From D37C17 sp964551815 (lineage in GTDB: Bacteria; Fidelibacterota; Marinisomatia; SCGC-AAA003-L08; D37C17): a stretch of DNA of 36,765 nucleotides. The position numbers were made by a program, and so were the translations under genes. The notes under the pieces are model-generated. The model did not search any database and had not been told where the DNA came from. It saw only the letters and a list, made by a program, of their open reading frames with translations. The stretch lies in NCBI GenBank assembly GCA_964551815.1, contig CAZKEL010000020.1, positions 1-36,765 of the forward strand, given 5' to 3'. Positions 17,238 to 25,422 of this stretch are shown piece by piece (within the stretch, counting starts at the first letter, position 1; every line of letters begins with the position of its first letter).

Positions 17238-18073
17238 TGCGTTATCAATATTCCAGTAAGGGGTTTTCTAATCAGTTCGGCAGACCTTCCCTCACAATTC
17301 CACCGGGAGTAAAATTTTTGCTAATCCTGAATGTGGTAGTGTTTATTTTGGTAGAAATATCAGGGCAAAGGAGCTTTTTCTTCCATACTTTCGGATTAGT
17401 TCCCAAACTCATTTGGGAAGAAATGAAAGCATGGCAGCTCTTAACCTATTTATTTATTCATGGGGGCTTTATTCATTTATTCTTTAATATGTTTGTTCTG
17501 TGGATGTTCGGCAAAGACTTGGAATCCCAATGGGGGAAAAATGAATTTCTCTTTTACTACTTTACCTGTGGTATGGGTTCAGGACTTATTACTGCACTGT
17601 TCAGCTTGAATTCCATCATTCCCGTTGTTGGTGCCAGTGGGGCTGTCTATGGCCTATTGCTTGCCTATGGCTTCACTTATCCAAACAGGCTGGTATATTT
17701 ATATGGGTTGTTTCCCCTCAAGGTGAAGTATATGGTTTTAGGGTTGGGAGTTATCGCATTCTTTGCTTCTATGTCCGCTGGCTCTTCAGGGGTAAGCCAT
17801 ATTACTCATATATCCGGCATGGTAATCGGCTTTGTGGTAATGTACTATAATTTCAATTGGAAAGGTCTAAAATTATGGTACTTTCAAAAGCGACTACAAA
17901 ATTTAAAAAAGAAACAAAAGTCCAGAGATGAAGAAGAAACTGCCATGAAAAAAAGAGTGGATCAAATTTTAGATAAGCTCAACGATTCGGGTTGGGAAAG
18001 TTTGACAGAACAGGAAGAGCAATATTTAACTAAAGCCAGTAAGAAAATATTTGGGGATAGACCACCGAACTAA
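17237..18073 (+). CDS. Rhomboid-family intramembrane serine protease
   Basis: 278 residues with about six membrane segments. HGGFIHLFFN (75-84) is the conserved His/Asn motif, VVGASGAVYG (130-139) carries the catalytic Ser134, and HITHISGMVIG holds the catalytic His (about 191). After the last membrane helix a soluble tail (about 215-278) contains RVDQILDKLNDSGWESLTEQ and KASKKIF, matching the small C-terminal domain often fused to rhomboids in Bacteroidota and relatives. Its stop codon directly abuts that of ychF on the other strand, leaving no intergenic base for a terminator. Substrate unknown. Confidence 0.93.
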   Translation: MRYQYSSKGFSNQFGRPSLTIPPGVKFLLILNVVVFILVEISGQRSFFFHTFGLVPKLIWEEMKAWQLLTYLFIHGGFIHLFFNMFVLWMFGKDLESQWGKNEFLFYYFTCGMGSGLITALFSLNSIIPVVGASGAVYGLLLAYGFTYPNRLVYLYGLFPLKVKYMVLGLGVIAFFASMSAGSSGVSHITHISGMVIGFVVMYYNFNWKGLKLWYFQKRLQNLKKKQKSRDEEETAMKKRVDQILDKLNDSGWESLTEQEEQYLTKASKKIFGDRPPN

Positions 18074-19174
18074 TCAGACGTTGAATTTGAAGAAAATTAC
18101 ATCTCCATCCTCAACAATATAAGATTTACCTTCCTGGCGGATTTTTCCCAATTCCCTCAATTTTGATTCACTTCCTGCAGCTATTATTTCTTCAAAACGA
18201 TACACCTCTGCTTTAATAAATCCTCTTTCAAAATCGGTGTGAATTTCGCCTGCAGCTTGTGGTGCTGTCATTCCTTCTTTAATGGTCCATGCCCGTACTT
18301 CATTGGGTCCACAGGTGAAGAAAGTTTCCAAACCTAAGAGGGCATAGCTGGCATTGATAAGTTTATTGAGCCCCGGTTCAGGCAAATTGTATTCCTCTAA
18401 AAACAGAATTTTTTCCTCATCGGGCAGAGTGGAAATTTCTGCTTCCAACTTTCCGCATAACCGTATGGCTGAATTATTTTTTAACGCTGCAAAATCTACC
18501 ACTTTCTGTACCTGTGGTGAGCGCTTCGATGACATGATTTCCTGTTCATCTACATTTGCCACATAGAGGGCTGGCTTAGCTGTGAGAAGATTTAGACGCT
18601 TTAAAATTTTTCTCTGTGCAGAGTCCAGTTGAATATCCCGCACCAATATACCTTCATTCATTCCGGGAGAAATTGCTTCTAAGACTCCCAGTTCTTCTTT
18701 AGCTTCCTTATCACCGGATCTTGCCGTTTTCTGTACTTTGTCAAGTCGTTTATCTACAGAGGTGATATCCCTGATAAGCAGCTCTGTTTCAATGATTTCA
18801 ACATCGCGAATGGGGTCAGTATTCCCCTCAACATGGGTGATATTGTCTTCTTCAAATGCACGCAGAACATGTACAATGGCATGCACATCCCGAATATGTG
18901 ATAAAAATTGATTTCCCAGACCTTCCCCTTTACTGGCGCCTTTTACCAGACCGGCTATATCCACAAATTCCATGGTTGCAGGTAAGGTGGATTTGGGATT
19001 GAATATTTCTGTGAGTTTATCCAGCCGGGAATCTGGAACTTCTACAATTCCTACATTGGGTTCGATGGTACAAAAGGGGTAGTTTTCAGCGGGAATGCCG
19101 GATTCTGTCAACGCATTAAAAATGGTGGATTTGCCCACATTGGGCAAGCCTACAATTCCTGCTTTCAATCTCAT
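18074..19174 (-). CDS. ychF: Redox-regulated ATPase YchF (OLA1 family)
   Basis: Universally conserved P-loop protein that prefers ATP to GTP and binds ribosomes; implicated in stress responses and translation quality. 366 residues, full length. GLPNVGKST (9-17) is the P-loop, DIAGLVKGASKGEGLGNQFL the switch/G3 region, followed by HVLRAF and a C-terminal TGS domain (about 280-366; CGPNEVRAWTIKEG, HTDFERGFIKAEV). No Shine-Dalgarno; a TAATTTTC box ends 3 nt before the ATG. It is divergent from the enoyl reductase and convergent with the rhomboid gene. Confidence 0.97.
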   Translation of the reverse strand: MRLKAGIVGLPNVGKSTIFNALTESGIPAENYPFCTIEPNVGIVEVPDSRLDKLTEIFNPKSTLPATMEFVDIAGLVKGASKGEGLGNQFLSHIRDVHAIVHVLRAFEEDNITHVEGNTDPIRDVEIIETELLIRDITSVDKRLDKVQKTARSGDKEAKEELGVLEAISPGMNEGILVRDIQLDSAQRKILKRLNLLTAKPALYVANVDEQEIMSSKRSPQVQKVVDFAALKNNSAIRLCGKLEAEISTLPDEEKILFLEEYNLPEPGLNKLINASYALLGLETFFTCGPNEVRAWTIKEGMTAPQAAGEIHTDFERGFIKAEVYRFEEIIAAGSESKLRELGKIRQEGKSYIVEDGDVIFFKFNV

Positions 19175-19177
19175 GAT

Positions 19178-19185
19178 GAAAATTA
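19178..19185 (-). promoter_or_regulatory. TAATTTTC box just upstream of the ychF start
   Basis: On the minus strand TAATTTTC is followed by ATC and then the ychF ATG. It matches TAnnTTTG at 7 of 8 positions. Only a T-rich stretch, not a TTTG, sits at the expected -33 distance. Confidence 0.3.
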
Positions 19186-19235
19186 CGGCTCTTTTACAGT
19201 TGAAAAATATTGCCTTCTTCGTTCAGGGTAATTTC

Positions 19236-19268
19236 TTTGTCCCAAGAGGATGTGAAAGGGTAAATTTG
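19236..19268 (+). promoter_or_regulatory. Candidate TTTG-N21-TAAATTTG promoter of the enoyl reductase gene
   Basis: TTTG (19236-19239) and TAAATTTG (19261-19268) are separated by 21 nt. This is a full match to the Bacteroidota-type -33/-7 consensus (TTTG, 19-21 nt, TAnnTTTG). A Shine-Dalgarno AGGAG follows at about 19283 and the ATG at 19296, giving a leader of about 20 nt. Confidence 0.5.
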
Positions 19269-19295
19269 AAGCTTTAATTTCAGGAGAATTTAACT

Positions 19296-20072
19296 ATGAA
19301 AGACTGGGCAGTAATTTTAGGCGCATCCAGCGGATTTGGCGCTGCAACCAGCAGGGAATTAGCAGCCAAAGGCATCAATATTTGTGGTGTTCATTTGGAC
19401 AGAAAAGCAGGCATGGAAGCAGTAATTAATCTGGTGGAAGATCTGCAGAAATTCAATGTGGATGTTCGATTTAATAATATGAGTGCCACAGATGCAGAAA
19501 AACGATCAGTTGTTATAGACGAATTAAAAACACATAAAAACGCACGGGTAAAAATACTCATGCATTCTCTGGCCTTCGGCGCATTAAAACCGGTAATAGA
19601 TACTGAATCATCAAATACTTTGGCACAAAGACAAGTGGAAATGACCTTGGATGTAATGGCAAGCAGCCTTTTGTATTGGACGCAGGATTTGTTCCAGGCC
19701 GGGCTGCTTAAAAAAGGATCACAAATTTTCGCCATGACAAGTTCAGGAGGTCATCGTCAATGGAAATCTTATGGAGCTGTATCTGCAGCAAAGGCATCCT
19801 TAGAATCCTATTGCCGTCAACTGGCACTGGAATTATCAGAATATGGTATTGCTGCTAATGCATTGCAGGCCGGGGTGACAGATACTCCTGCATTGCGAAA
19901 AATTCCAGGTAATGATCAAATGATCGAGCATGCAAAAAAAATGAATCCGGGGAAGAGATTAACACAGCCGGAAGATGTTGCTAAATCTATCGCATTATTG
20001 GGTTTGTCAGAAAATTCCTGGTTAACAGGGAACACCATCAGAGTAGATGGCGGGGAGGATATTACAGGGTAG
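19296..20072 (+). CDS. fabL: SDR-family enoyl-[acyl-carrier-protein] reductase, FabL-like
   Basis: Probably reduces enoyl-ACP in the last step of fatty-acid elongation. 258 residues. GASSGFG (9-15) is a classical SDR glycine motif, LMHSLAFGALKP (88-99) matches the enoyl-reductase segment, and the catalytic pair is Y159 and K166, spaced Tyr-x6-Lys as in FabI/FabL rather than the usual Tyr-x3-Lys of SDRs. QAGVTDTPALRKIPG and LTGNTIRVDGG complete the fold. The combination of the classical glycine motif and Tyr-x6-Lys points to FabL over FabI; another reductase of this subfamily cannot be excluded. AGGAG lies upstream of the ATG. Its 3' end overlaps the convergent lipoprotein gene by 11 nt. Confidence 0.8.
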   Translation: MKDWAVILGASSGFGAATSRELAAKGINICGVHLDRKAGMEAVINLVEDLQKFNVDVRFNNMSATDAEKRSVVIDELKTHKNARVKILMHSLAFGALKPVIDTESSNTLAQRQVEMTLDVMASSLLYWTQDLFQAGLLKKGSQIFAMTSSGGHRQWKSYGAVSAAKASLESYCRQLALELSEYGIAANALQAGVTDTPALRKIPGNDQMIEHAKKMNPGKRLTQPEDVAKSIALLGLSENSWLTGNTIRVDGGEDITG

Positions 20073-20445
20073 CGGGTTTTTTTTCTGAAGAATCTGCAGG
20101 TATTTTTTCAGACTTTCGCCGGATCAGATCCATAACTTTCCGGTTTTTATCTGTGGGAACCAAATCAAATGCTTTCCGTGCTTCTGCAATAGCATCTCCA
20201 TACCATTCCTTTTTAGCATAAGCTACAGCAAGATTATGGTGGGCTCTGGATAAAAGCCTTATTTGATTTTTATCAAGGTATCCGGGGGCAGAATTCATCT
20301 GGTGAATGACAAACTTAAATTCGATCACGGCTTTCTCAATCATATTCCACTCATAATATTGAATGCCCCGCTCCATGGCAAGTTCTGCATCACCTTTACA
20401 CCCAAGTGCAAAAAGAGCAATCAGAAGAATAAAATATGTTTTCAA
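20062..20445 (-). CDS. Small TPR-like lipoprotein
   Basis: 127 residues with a lipoprotein signal peptide ending in ALGC (Cys16). The mature part contains two helix-turn-helix repeats of TPR type: AMERGIQYYEWNMIEKAVIEF and, later, AHHNLAVAYAKKEWYGDAIAEARKA. The tail is rich in Lys and Ser. It starts with TTG and has no clear Shine-Dalgarno, so the exact start is uncertain. Function unknown; such proteins usually serve as periplasmic or envelope scaffolds. It lies 243 nt downstream of the response regulator on the same strand, with a structured element between them. Confidence 0.7.
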   Translation of the reverse strand: MKTYFILLIALFALGCKGDAELAMERGIQYYEWNMIEKAVIEFKFVIHQMNSAPGYLDKNQIRLLSRAHHNLAVAYAKKEWYGDAIAEARKAFDLVPTDKNRKVMDLIRRKSEKIPADSSEKKPATL

Positions 20446-20535
20446 ATGCTATACTGTGGTTTTCAGATTGGATATTGACTGGAAAATTTCAATGGATTGT
20501 TTCTGTTAAAACAAGTAAAATTACCTGATAATGTA

Positions 20536-20668
20536 AAAGGACCGAACCCTAGGACGGCCTTTGGATTCGGTCCTTTCTTTACTTGAAGGAGGAAGGAAGT
20601 AAAGTTGCTAGGGTTATATTACAGGGTTGTACCTACCTGGGTCAATCAGTGAAAGGCTGATTTTTATT
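20536..20668 (+). ncRNA. Candidate structured RNA with two hairpins, pseudoknot and terminator
   Basis: Read on the plus strand: hairpin 1 has a perfect 11-bp stem (20536-20546 with 20566-20576). Hairpin 2 has an 8-bp stem (CTTTACTT 20577-20584 with AAGTAAAG 20597-20604) whose loop holds AAGGAGG. AACCCTAG at 20545-20552, mostly in the loop of hairpin 1, is fully complementary to CTAGGGTT at 20608-20615, allowing a pseudoknot or an alternative fold. The element ends with the terminator at 20644-20665. No plus-strand gene follows, so it would be an independent RNA. Alternatively hairpin 1 acts as the terminator of the minus-strand two-component operon, since its minus-strand side ends in TTTT. 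I recognise no known RNA family. Confidence 0.4.
20644..20665 (+). terminator. Intrinsic terminator, plus strand
   Basis: AATCAG (20644-20649) pairs with CTGATT (20657-20662) around a seven-base loop, and the stem runs into TTTTT (20661-20665). The stem is short and AT-rich. There is no T-run on the minus-strand side, so the orientation is plus, although no annotated plus-strand gene ends nearby. Confidence 0.5.
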
Positions 20669-20688
20669 GTAGGAATTTCCTTATAACC

Positions 20689-21321
20689 TTAATCTGACAG
20701 CTTATAATCTATGGCGTAATGGATAATATCAGAATTATTCTGAAGATTCAGCTTTTCCAATATCCTTGATCTGTAAGTACTTACTGTCTTATGGCTGATA
20801 GAAAGGTCAGTGGCTATTTCTTTTTGAGATTGTCCTTTAGCAATAAGCTTTAACACTTCAAATTCCCGGTCAGATAAATATTCATGTGGATCTTTTTCCT
20901 GCTCATGAAAGAGATCCGTTGCTAAAAGTTCAGCAACCTCCTGACTGATAAATTTACGACCATCATTAATTTTGCGGATGGCCTTTACCAACTGAGTTGA
21001 AGCAGAGTCCTTGGTTAAATATCCTGATGCACCGGCTTTTATGGCACGCATTGCATATTGCTGCTCTGCATGCATACTCAGCATAAGTACAGGCAGATGC
21101 TTATCATGTTTTTTTATGAGTTTCAGAGTTTGAAGTCCATTCTGGCCCGGCATGGAAATATCTAAAAGAATTAAATCGTATTTATTTTTCCAGATTAGAT
21201 CCAGGGCTTCTTGTCCGCTGGATGCTTCTGCAACAATGGTAATACCGGCAGTATCATCAATGATACGTTTAATGCCTTCACGAACGATTACATGATCATC
21301 AACAATTAAAATATTTATCAT
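20689..21321 (-). CDS. NarL/FixJ-family response regulator
   Basis: DNA-binding two-component regulator. 210 residues: receiver domain about 1-120 with the acidic pocket VDDH (8-10), phospho-acceptor Asp54 in LLDISMPG, and Lys104 in YLTKDS; then a LuxR-type helix-turn-helix (about 147-205; LSDREFEVLKLIAKGQSQKEIA, ISHKTVSTYRSRILEKL). The ATG overlaps the kinase stop by 4 nt (ATGA), so the two are translated together and are surely partners. Target genes cannot be read from the window. Confidence 0.96.
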   Translation of the reverse strand: MINILIVDDHVIVREGIKRIIDDTAGITIVAEASSGQEALDLIWKNKYDLILLDISMPGQNGLQTLKLIKKHDKHLPVLMLSMHAEQQYAMRAIKAGASGYLTKDSASTQLVKAIRKINDGRKFISQEVAELLATDLFHEQEKDPHEYLSDREFEVLKLIAKGQSQKEIATDLSISHKTVSTYRSRILEKLNLQNNSDIIHYAIDYKLSD

Positions 21322-24300
21322 GACTCTGTCCTTTCTTTATTTTTCAGGGGCAATTCTAAATTTACTCTGGTTCCTTTTTTGGGGGTGCTGAAAATAGAAA
21401 GAGACCCTCCCAACATTGATGCTCTCTCCTTCATTCCAAAAATTCCAAAATGTGTCTTTGCTTTAGTGCCATTTTCTGAAAACCCTTTTCCATTATCCTT
21501 TATTTCTAAATTAATGGTGGAACTGTTTAATTGTAATTGCACATCAACCTCTGAAGCGTCAGCGTGGCGGGCGATGTTGGTTAATGCCTCCTGAGTGATT
21601 CTGAAAATAGCAGTTGATTGCTCTTTTGAAAAGTCTTCATCCTCAGGGATATTGACATGATATTTCAAATTAGACCGATTCTTAAATTGTGAAACCTGCC
21701 ATTCAATGGCAGATTTCAGTCCCAAATCATCTAAAATACTTGGTCTTAATTCTTGGCTGATTCTGCGGGTGGTCTGAATGGTGTGATCAACAAGCCTGCC
21801 CAGAGATTTCAGTCTGCTGAGAATTTTTTCATCAGCACCGTCTTTTCCGCGGTTTTTTAAATATTCAATATCCATATTTATACTGGTTAGGTTCTGCCCC
21901 AGCTCATCGTGTATTTCTCTGGCAATTCTTCCTCTTTCTTCTTCCTGGAGGTTTTGCAGGTGAGAGGATAGTTTTCGTAGTTGATCCTGGTATTCTCTCA
22001 CTTGGGTTTCATCATGAATGGTACCCATTGATTTCAGGAGTTTTCCATCAGCATTTTGAATGAATTCAGCCGTTTCATTAATATATTTTACTGTACCATC
22101 TTTTAGTAATATCCTGAAAACACCCTGATAAGGTACCATTTCTTTTTCTGCCTGTATCCATCTTTTTTTCATCCAATCTAAATCATCAGGATGGACAAAA
22201 TCCCAAAATCTGCCTTGTCCAATTTTTTCATCTAAATCCACACCGAAAATTCTTCTAAATTCTTCCGACCAATAAATTTCTCCTGTTTCATGATTTTCAT
22301 CCCAGCCTCCCAAATGGGCAATTTCCTGAGCTTTACCTAATCGTTTTTCACTTTCTCTCAATTGTTGTTCAGCCAGGGTAGCATCAGTGATGTCAAGAAC
22401 GGTACCAATAGCATTAATTAAAACTCCGTTTTCATCAGTAATAAATTCGGCTTGTTCCCGAACATATCTGATTTTCCCCCCCTGGTAGATAATACGGTAA
22501 ACTGCCTGAAAATTGGAATAATTGCTTTTTGCCAGTTGCCAGCTCGTCTTCACCCATTCCAAATCATCGGGATGGAGGGTATCCCAATATTTTTTTACTG
22601 TTATTTCTTCCTCCTTATTAAATCCGAATAATATCCTACATTCATCAGAAAAAATTAACTTCTGTTTATCGTATTGATATTCCCAGCTTCCCAGTTGGGC
22701 TATTTCCTGTGCTTTAGACAGACTAAGCTGACTCTCACGCAGCTGTTCTTCAGCAATAACTTTATCGGTAATATCCCTAATACTCGCCATGATTGCATCA
22801 TCACCGTTAAAGCTGGTAATCATACCCTTTAGTTCAACATGTGCTAAATCTTCATTTAATTTGAAAACTTTCAGCATAGTTGAACCAATAGGTTCTCCTT
22901 TGAACAATTTATCCATATCTCTTGTAGAGGTTTCCATTGAGTCAGGATGTATCAATTCAAAAATTCCCTGGTTGAGGAATTGTCCTGAATCTGTGCCACC
23001 CATCATTTTAATAAATGCACGGTTCACATATAAAATTTTCTCTGTATCAAAGATTACAACAGCATCTGGAGAAAGTTCTACTAATTCACGGTAATTTTTT
23101 TCACTTTCCATGAGTTTAAGACGGGTCGTATGTAATTCTGTAACATCCTGAGCGGAACCAATTATAATTAAGGGAGTGTTATTTCCGTCATAGATTATTT
23201 CTGCCAGAGCATGCATGATTTTAATTTTTCCCCCTGGTGTAATTATCTTATGGAAGTAATCTAAAGTAGTTTCTTTATTTTCAAAAGCATTGGTGACCAG
23301 TTCATAAACATAATCACGATCATCAGAATGTACCACTTCATTCATAAATTTCTCATCTGTAGGGGTATAATTATCTTTATCCTGATCGTAAATATTATAG
23401 AGGGCATCTGACCAAATTACCTGTTTATTTATTAGGTTTAACTGGAAGCTTCCGATTCGGGCCATTTTTTGTGCTTCATCTAATCTTTCACGGCTGGCTC
23501 GCAATTCATTGGCTGCGTGAATACGGTCTGTAATATCTCTGATGAAAGTTTGAATTGCTGGTTTGCTATGATATTCAGTTGCGGAGCCGTTTGCTTCAAC
23601 TATTACTTCACTGCCATCATCCTGAACAATACTGATATCAATTTGATAATAAGGTTTCCCTTCTGATAACTCTTTTATGGCGGCCCTTACTTTATCCTTA
23701 TCTCGGGGGTGGACAAATTTTAAGAATGAATTTTTTTTTAATTGCTGTGAACTTTGCCCGATTATGCGTGCCCCGGACTCATTAATATAAAAAGTTCTGC
23801 GAACATCATGGATGACAATGCCATCCATAGAAGTTTCAATTAATGATCTGAATCTCTCTTCACTGGCTTTTAGTAAATTTTCTGCCTGAAGTCTTTCGGT
23901 AACATCTCTGCTTACAATAGCAAAACCATTCACCCAGCCCCGATTTACGATCAACTGCACATTCAGCTCCATCCAATACTCAGATTTTTCTTTGGTGATT
24001 GTGGGGATGGTTACTATAAAATTGGGTATTTTCTTTTCCTTTCTCCGCTGGAACAGAACTGCAAACTTTTCCTGTATTTTTTTCCGATAATCTTCCCGGA
24101 TCAGAAGAGCGGAATCAGACCCTATTATCTCATCAATGGTATAACCGGAAAAAGATTCAAATACAGGATTCACATAAACAAATTTACCATCTATATCCAG
24201 ATGGTAAATAATATCTGAAGAAGATTCAATCAGGGTACGGTATTTTTCTTCTGAACTTTTTAAATCGCTGGCAGTTTGTACCCGCTCTGTTATATCTCGA

Positions 24301-25235
24301 ATTATTAATATCTTTCCCTGTTCATATCCCCCAAACTTCATGTTAGTCTGAGAGATGGCTATAAAAATATTAGGATTTTCTTTTAAGGATGATTCCATAT
24401 TCGAAATATTTTTTGAAATATCATAACGGAGAATGAAATCAGAAATATCTCTATGAGGAATATCTTCCGGAATGATATTAAATAGTTGATTCGCCTTATT
24501 ATTGGTCCTCAGTATAATGCCTCTGTTATCAACTGCAATAATGGCTTCATTGGCATCCGTAAAAAGTCCGAACGCAACTTCCCCTACGGGAAATGCAATA
24601 AAATGATATTTTAAAATGGCAGGTAAAATAAAGAAAGCCTGGATGCAAGTAACGGTAGAACCCAACCGCCAGGGATTATCAATCCCTAAATAGATAGGTA
24701 TAACATCTGTAGAAAGGGCTACGATAATGGCAAAAATGATGCCGGCAATCATGAGCTTTAATTGAAAACTGAATATCACATTTTTTGTTTTAACTAATCG
24801 GTCTGTAATTAAATAAATTCCATAGATTGCAGGTGCGATAATGACTATCATCAAGGTGGGTAAAAACAGAAAGCTGGGGACAATTGTCATATTAGTCGTG
24901 AAACTCAGCAGCAGTGCAGCTGGATATAAACTTGCAAAGAACTTGAAGACTATATCAAATTTTTTATCTATGAATACATAAATAAAATGCAGAATGCCAA
25001 TACCTAAATACAGCCAAAATACCGACATGAGCCGTAAATACGCCAGGGTGGTTGTATCCTGATGAAATATGATTCTCCCTGTTAAATCTAATATGAGCCA
25101 AGCCAGAAGGGTGCCAATATAAAACAGATATGCTTTACTGAGTGGACTGCTGCGATTAATGGCAAAAACATAAGTCCAGGCAAACAAATGAACCAATGAG
25201 CCAATAATTAAAATATATATACTGGTATGCGGCAT
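21318..25235 (-). CDS. Multi-PAS sensor histidine kinase (HisKA_3 type) with 7TM input region
   Basis: 1305 residues. The N-terminus (about 1-215) has seven hydrophobic segments like the 7TM region of membrane histidine kinases. About seven PAS/PAC modules follow, starting near 225 (ANEAIIAVDNRG), 329 (SEEKYRTLIESSSDII), then SEERFRSLIETSMDG, ARIGSFQLN, SEKNYRELVELSPDA, AQEIAQLGSWEYQ and AQEIAHLGGWDEN. The HisKA_3 dimerisation domain carries EERGRIAREIHDELGQNL with phospho-acceptor His about 1109. The ATPase domain has NIARHADASEV, DNGKGF (Asp about 1247) and GIFGMKERA. It phosphorylates the NarL-type regulator at 20689. The ATG has AGGAAA just upstream. The several PAS domains suggest integration of redox, light or small-molecule cues, but no ligand residues were assigned. 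Confidence 0.95.
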   Translation of the reverse strand: MPHTSIYILIIGSLVHLFAWTYVFAINRSSPLSKAYLFYIGTLLAWLILDLTGRIIFHQDTTTLAYLRLMSVFWLYLGIGILHFIYVFIDKKFDIVFKFFASLYPAALLLSFTTNMTIVPSFLFLPTLMIVIIAPAIYGIYLITDRLVKTKNVIFSFQLKLMIAGIIFAIIVALSTDVIPIYLGIDNPWRLGSTVTCIQAFFILPAILKYHFIAFPVGEVAFGLFTDANEAIIAVDNRGIILRTNNKANQLFNIIPEDIPHRDISDFILRYDISKNISNMESSLKENPNIFIAISQTNMKFGGYEQGKILIIRDITERVQTASDLKSSEEKYRTLIESSSDIIYHLDIDGKFVYVNPVFESFSGYTIDEIIGSDSALLIREDYRKKIQEKFAVLFQRRKEKKIPNFIVTIPTITKEKSEYWMELNVQLIVNRGWVNGFAIVSRDVTERLQAENLLKASEERFRSLIETSMDGIVIHDVRRTFYINESGARIIGQSSQQLKKNSFLKFVHPRDKDKVRAAIKELSEGKPYYQIDISIVQDDGSEVIVEANGSATEYHSKPAIQTFIRDITDRIHAANELRASRERLDEAQKMARIGSFQLNLINKQVIWSDALYNIYDQDKDNYTPTDEKFMNEVVHSDDRDYVYELVTNAFENKETTLDYFHKIITPGGKIKIMHALAEIIYDGNNTPLIIIGSAQDVTELHTTRLKLMESEKNYRELVELSPDAVVIFDTEKILYVNRAFIKMMGGTDSGQFLNQGIFELIHPDSMETSTRDMDKLFKGEPIGSTMLKVFKLNEDLAHVELKGMITSFNGDDAIMASIRDITDKVIAEEQLRESQLSLSKAQEIAQLGSWEYQYDKQKLIFSDECRILFGFNKEEEITVKKYWDTLHPDDLEWVKTSWQLAKSNYSNFQAVYRIIYQGGKIRYVREQAEFITDENGVLINAIGTVLDITDATLAEQQLRESEKRLGKAQEIAHLGGWDENHETGEIYWSEEFRRIFGVDLDEKIGQGRFWDFVHPDDLDWMKKRWIQAEKEMVPYQGVFRILLKDGTVKYINETAEFIQNADGKLLKSMGTIHDETQVREYQDQLRKLSSHLQNLQEEERGRIAREIHDELGQNLTSINMDIEYLKNRGKDGADEKILSRLKSLGRLVDHTIQTTRRISQELRPSILDDLGLKSAIEWQVSQFKNRSNLKYHVNIPEDEDFSKEQSTAIFRITQEALTNIARHADASEVDVQLQLNSSTINLEIKDNGKGFSENGTKAKTHFGIFGMKERASMLGGSLSIFSTPKKGTRVNLELPLKNKERTES

Positions 25236-25422
25236 TTTCCTAAATCATTAAAGTATATGGATTAATCGAAGGGAAATATACCCAGGTCTCTGAATATTTA
25301 CAAATTTTTCAGAATAATTGATATAGGACGAATTAATAAGGGGTTAAGTCCCTGTTCTGTAACAATCAAATATTTTTTATTACTTCAATCGGATGGGTCT
25401 ATTAAGATTGAAGGAGTAAAGA

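Noticed and set aside
25236..25422. Possible small gene in the kinase upstream region
   Set aside because: No frame with a plausible start and length. It probably holds the kinase promoter; only the 12-mer at 25291-25302 stood out.
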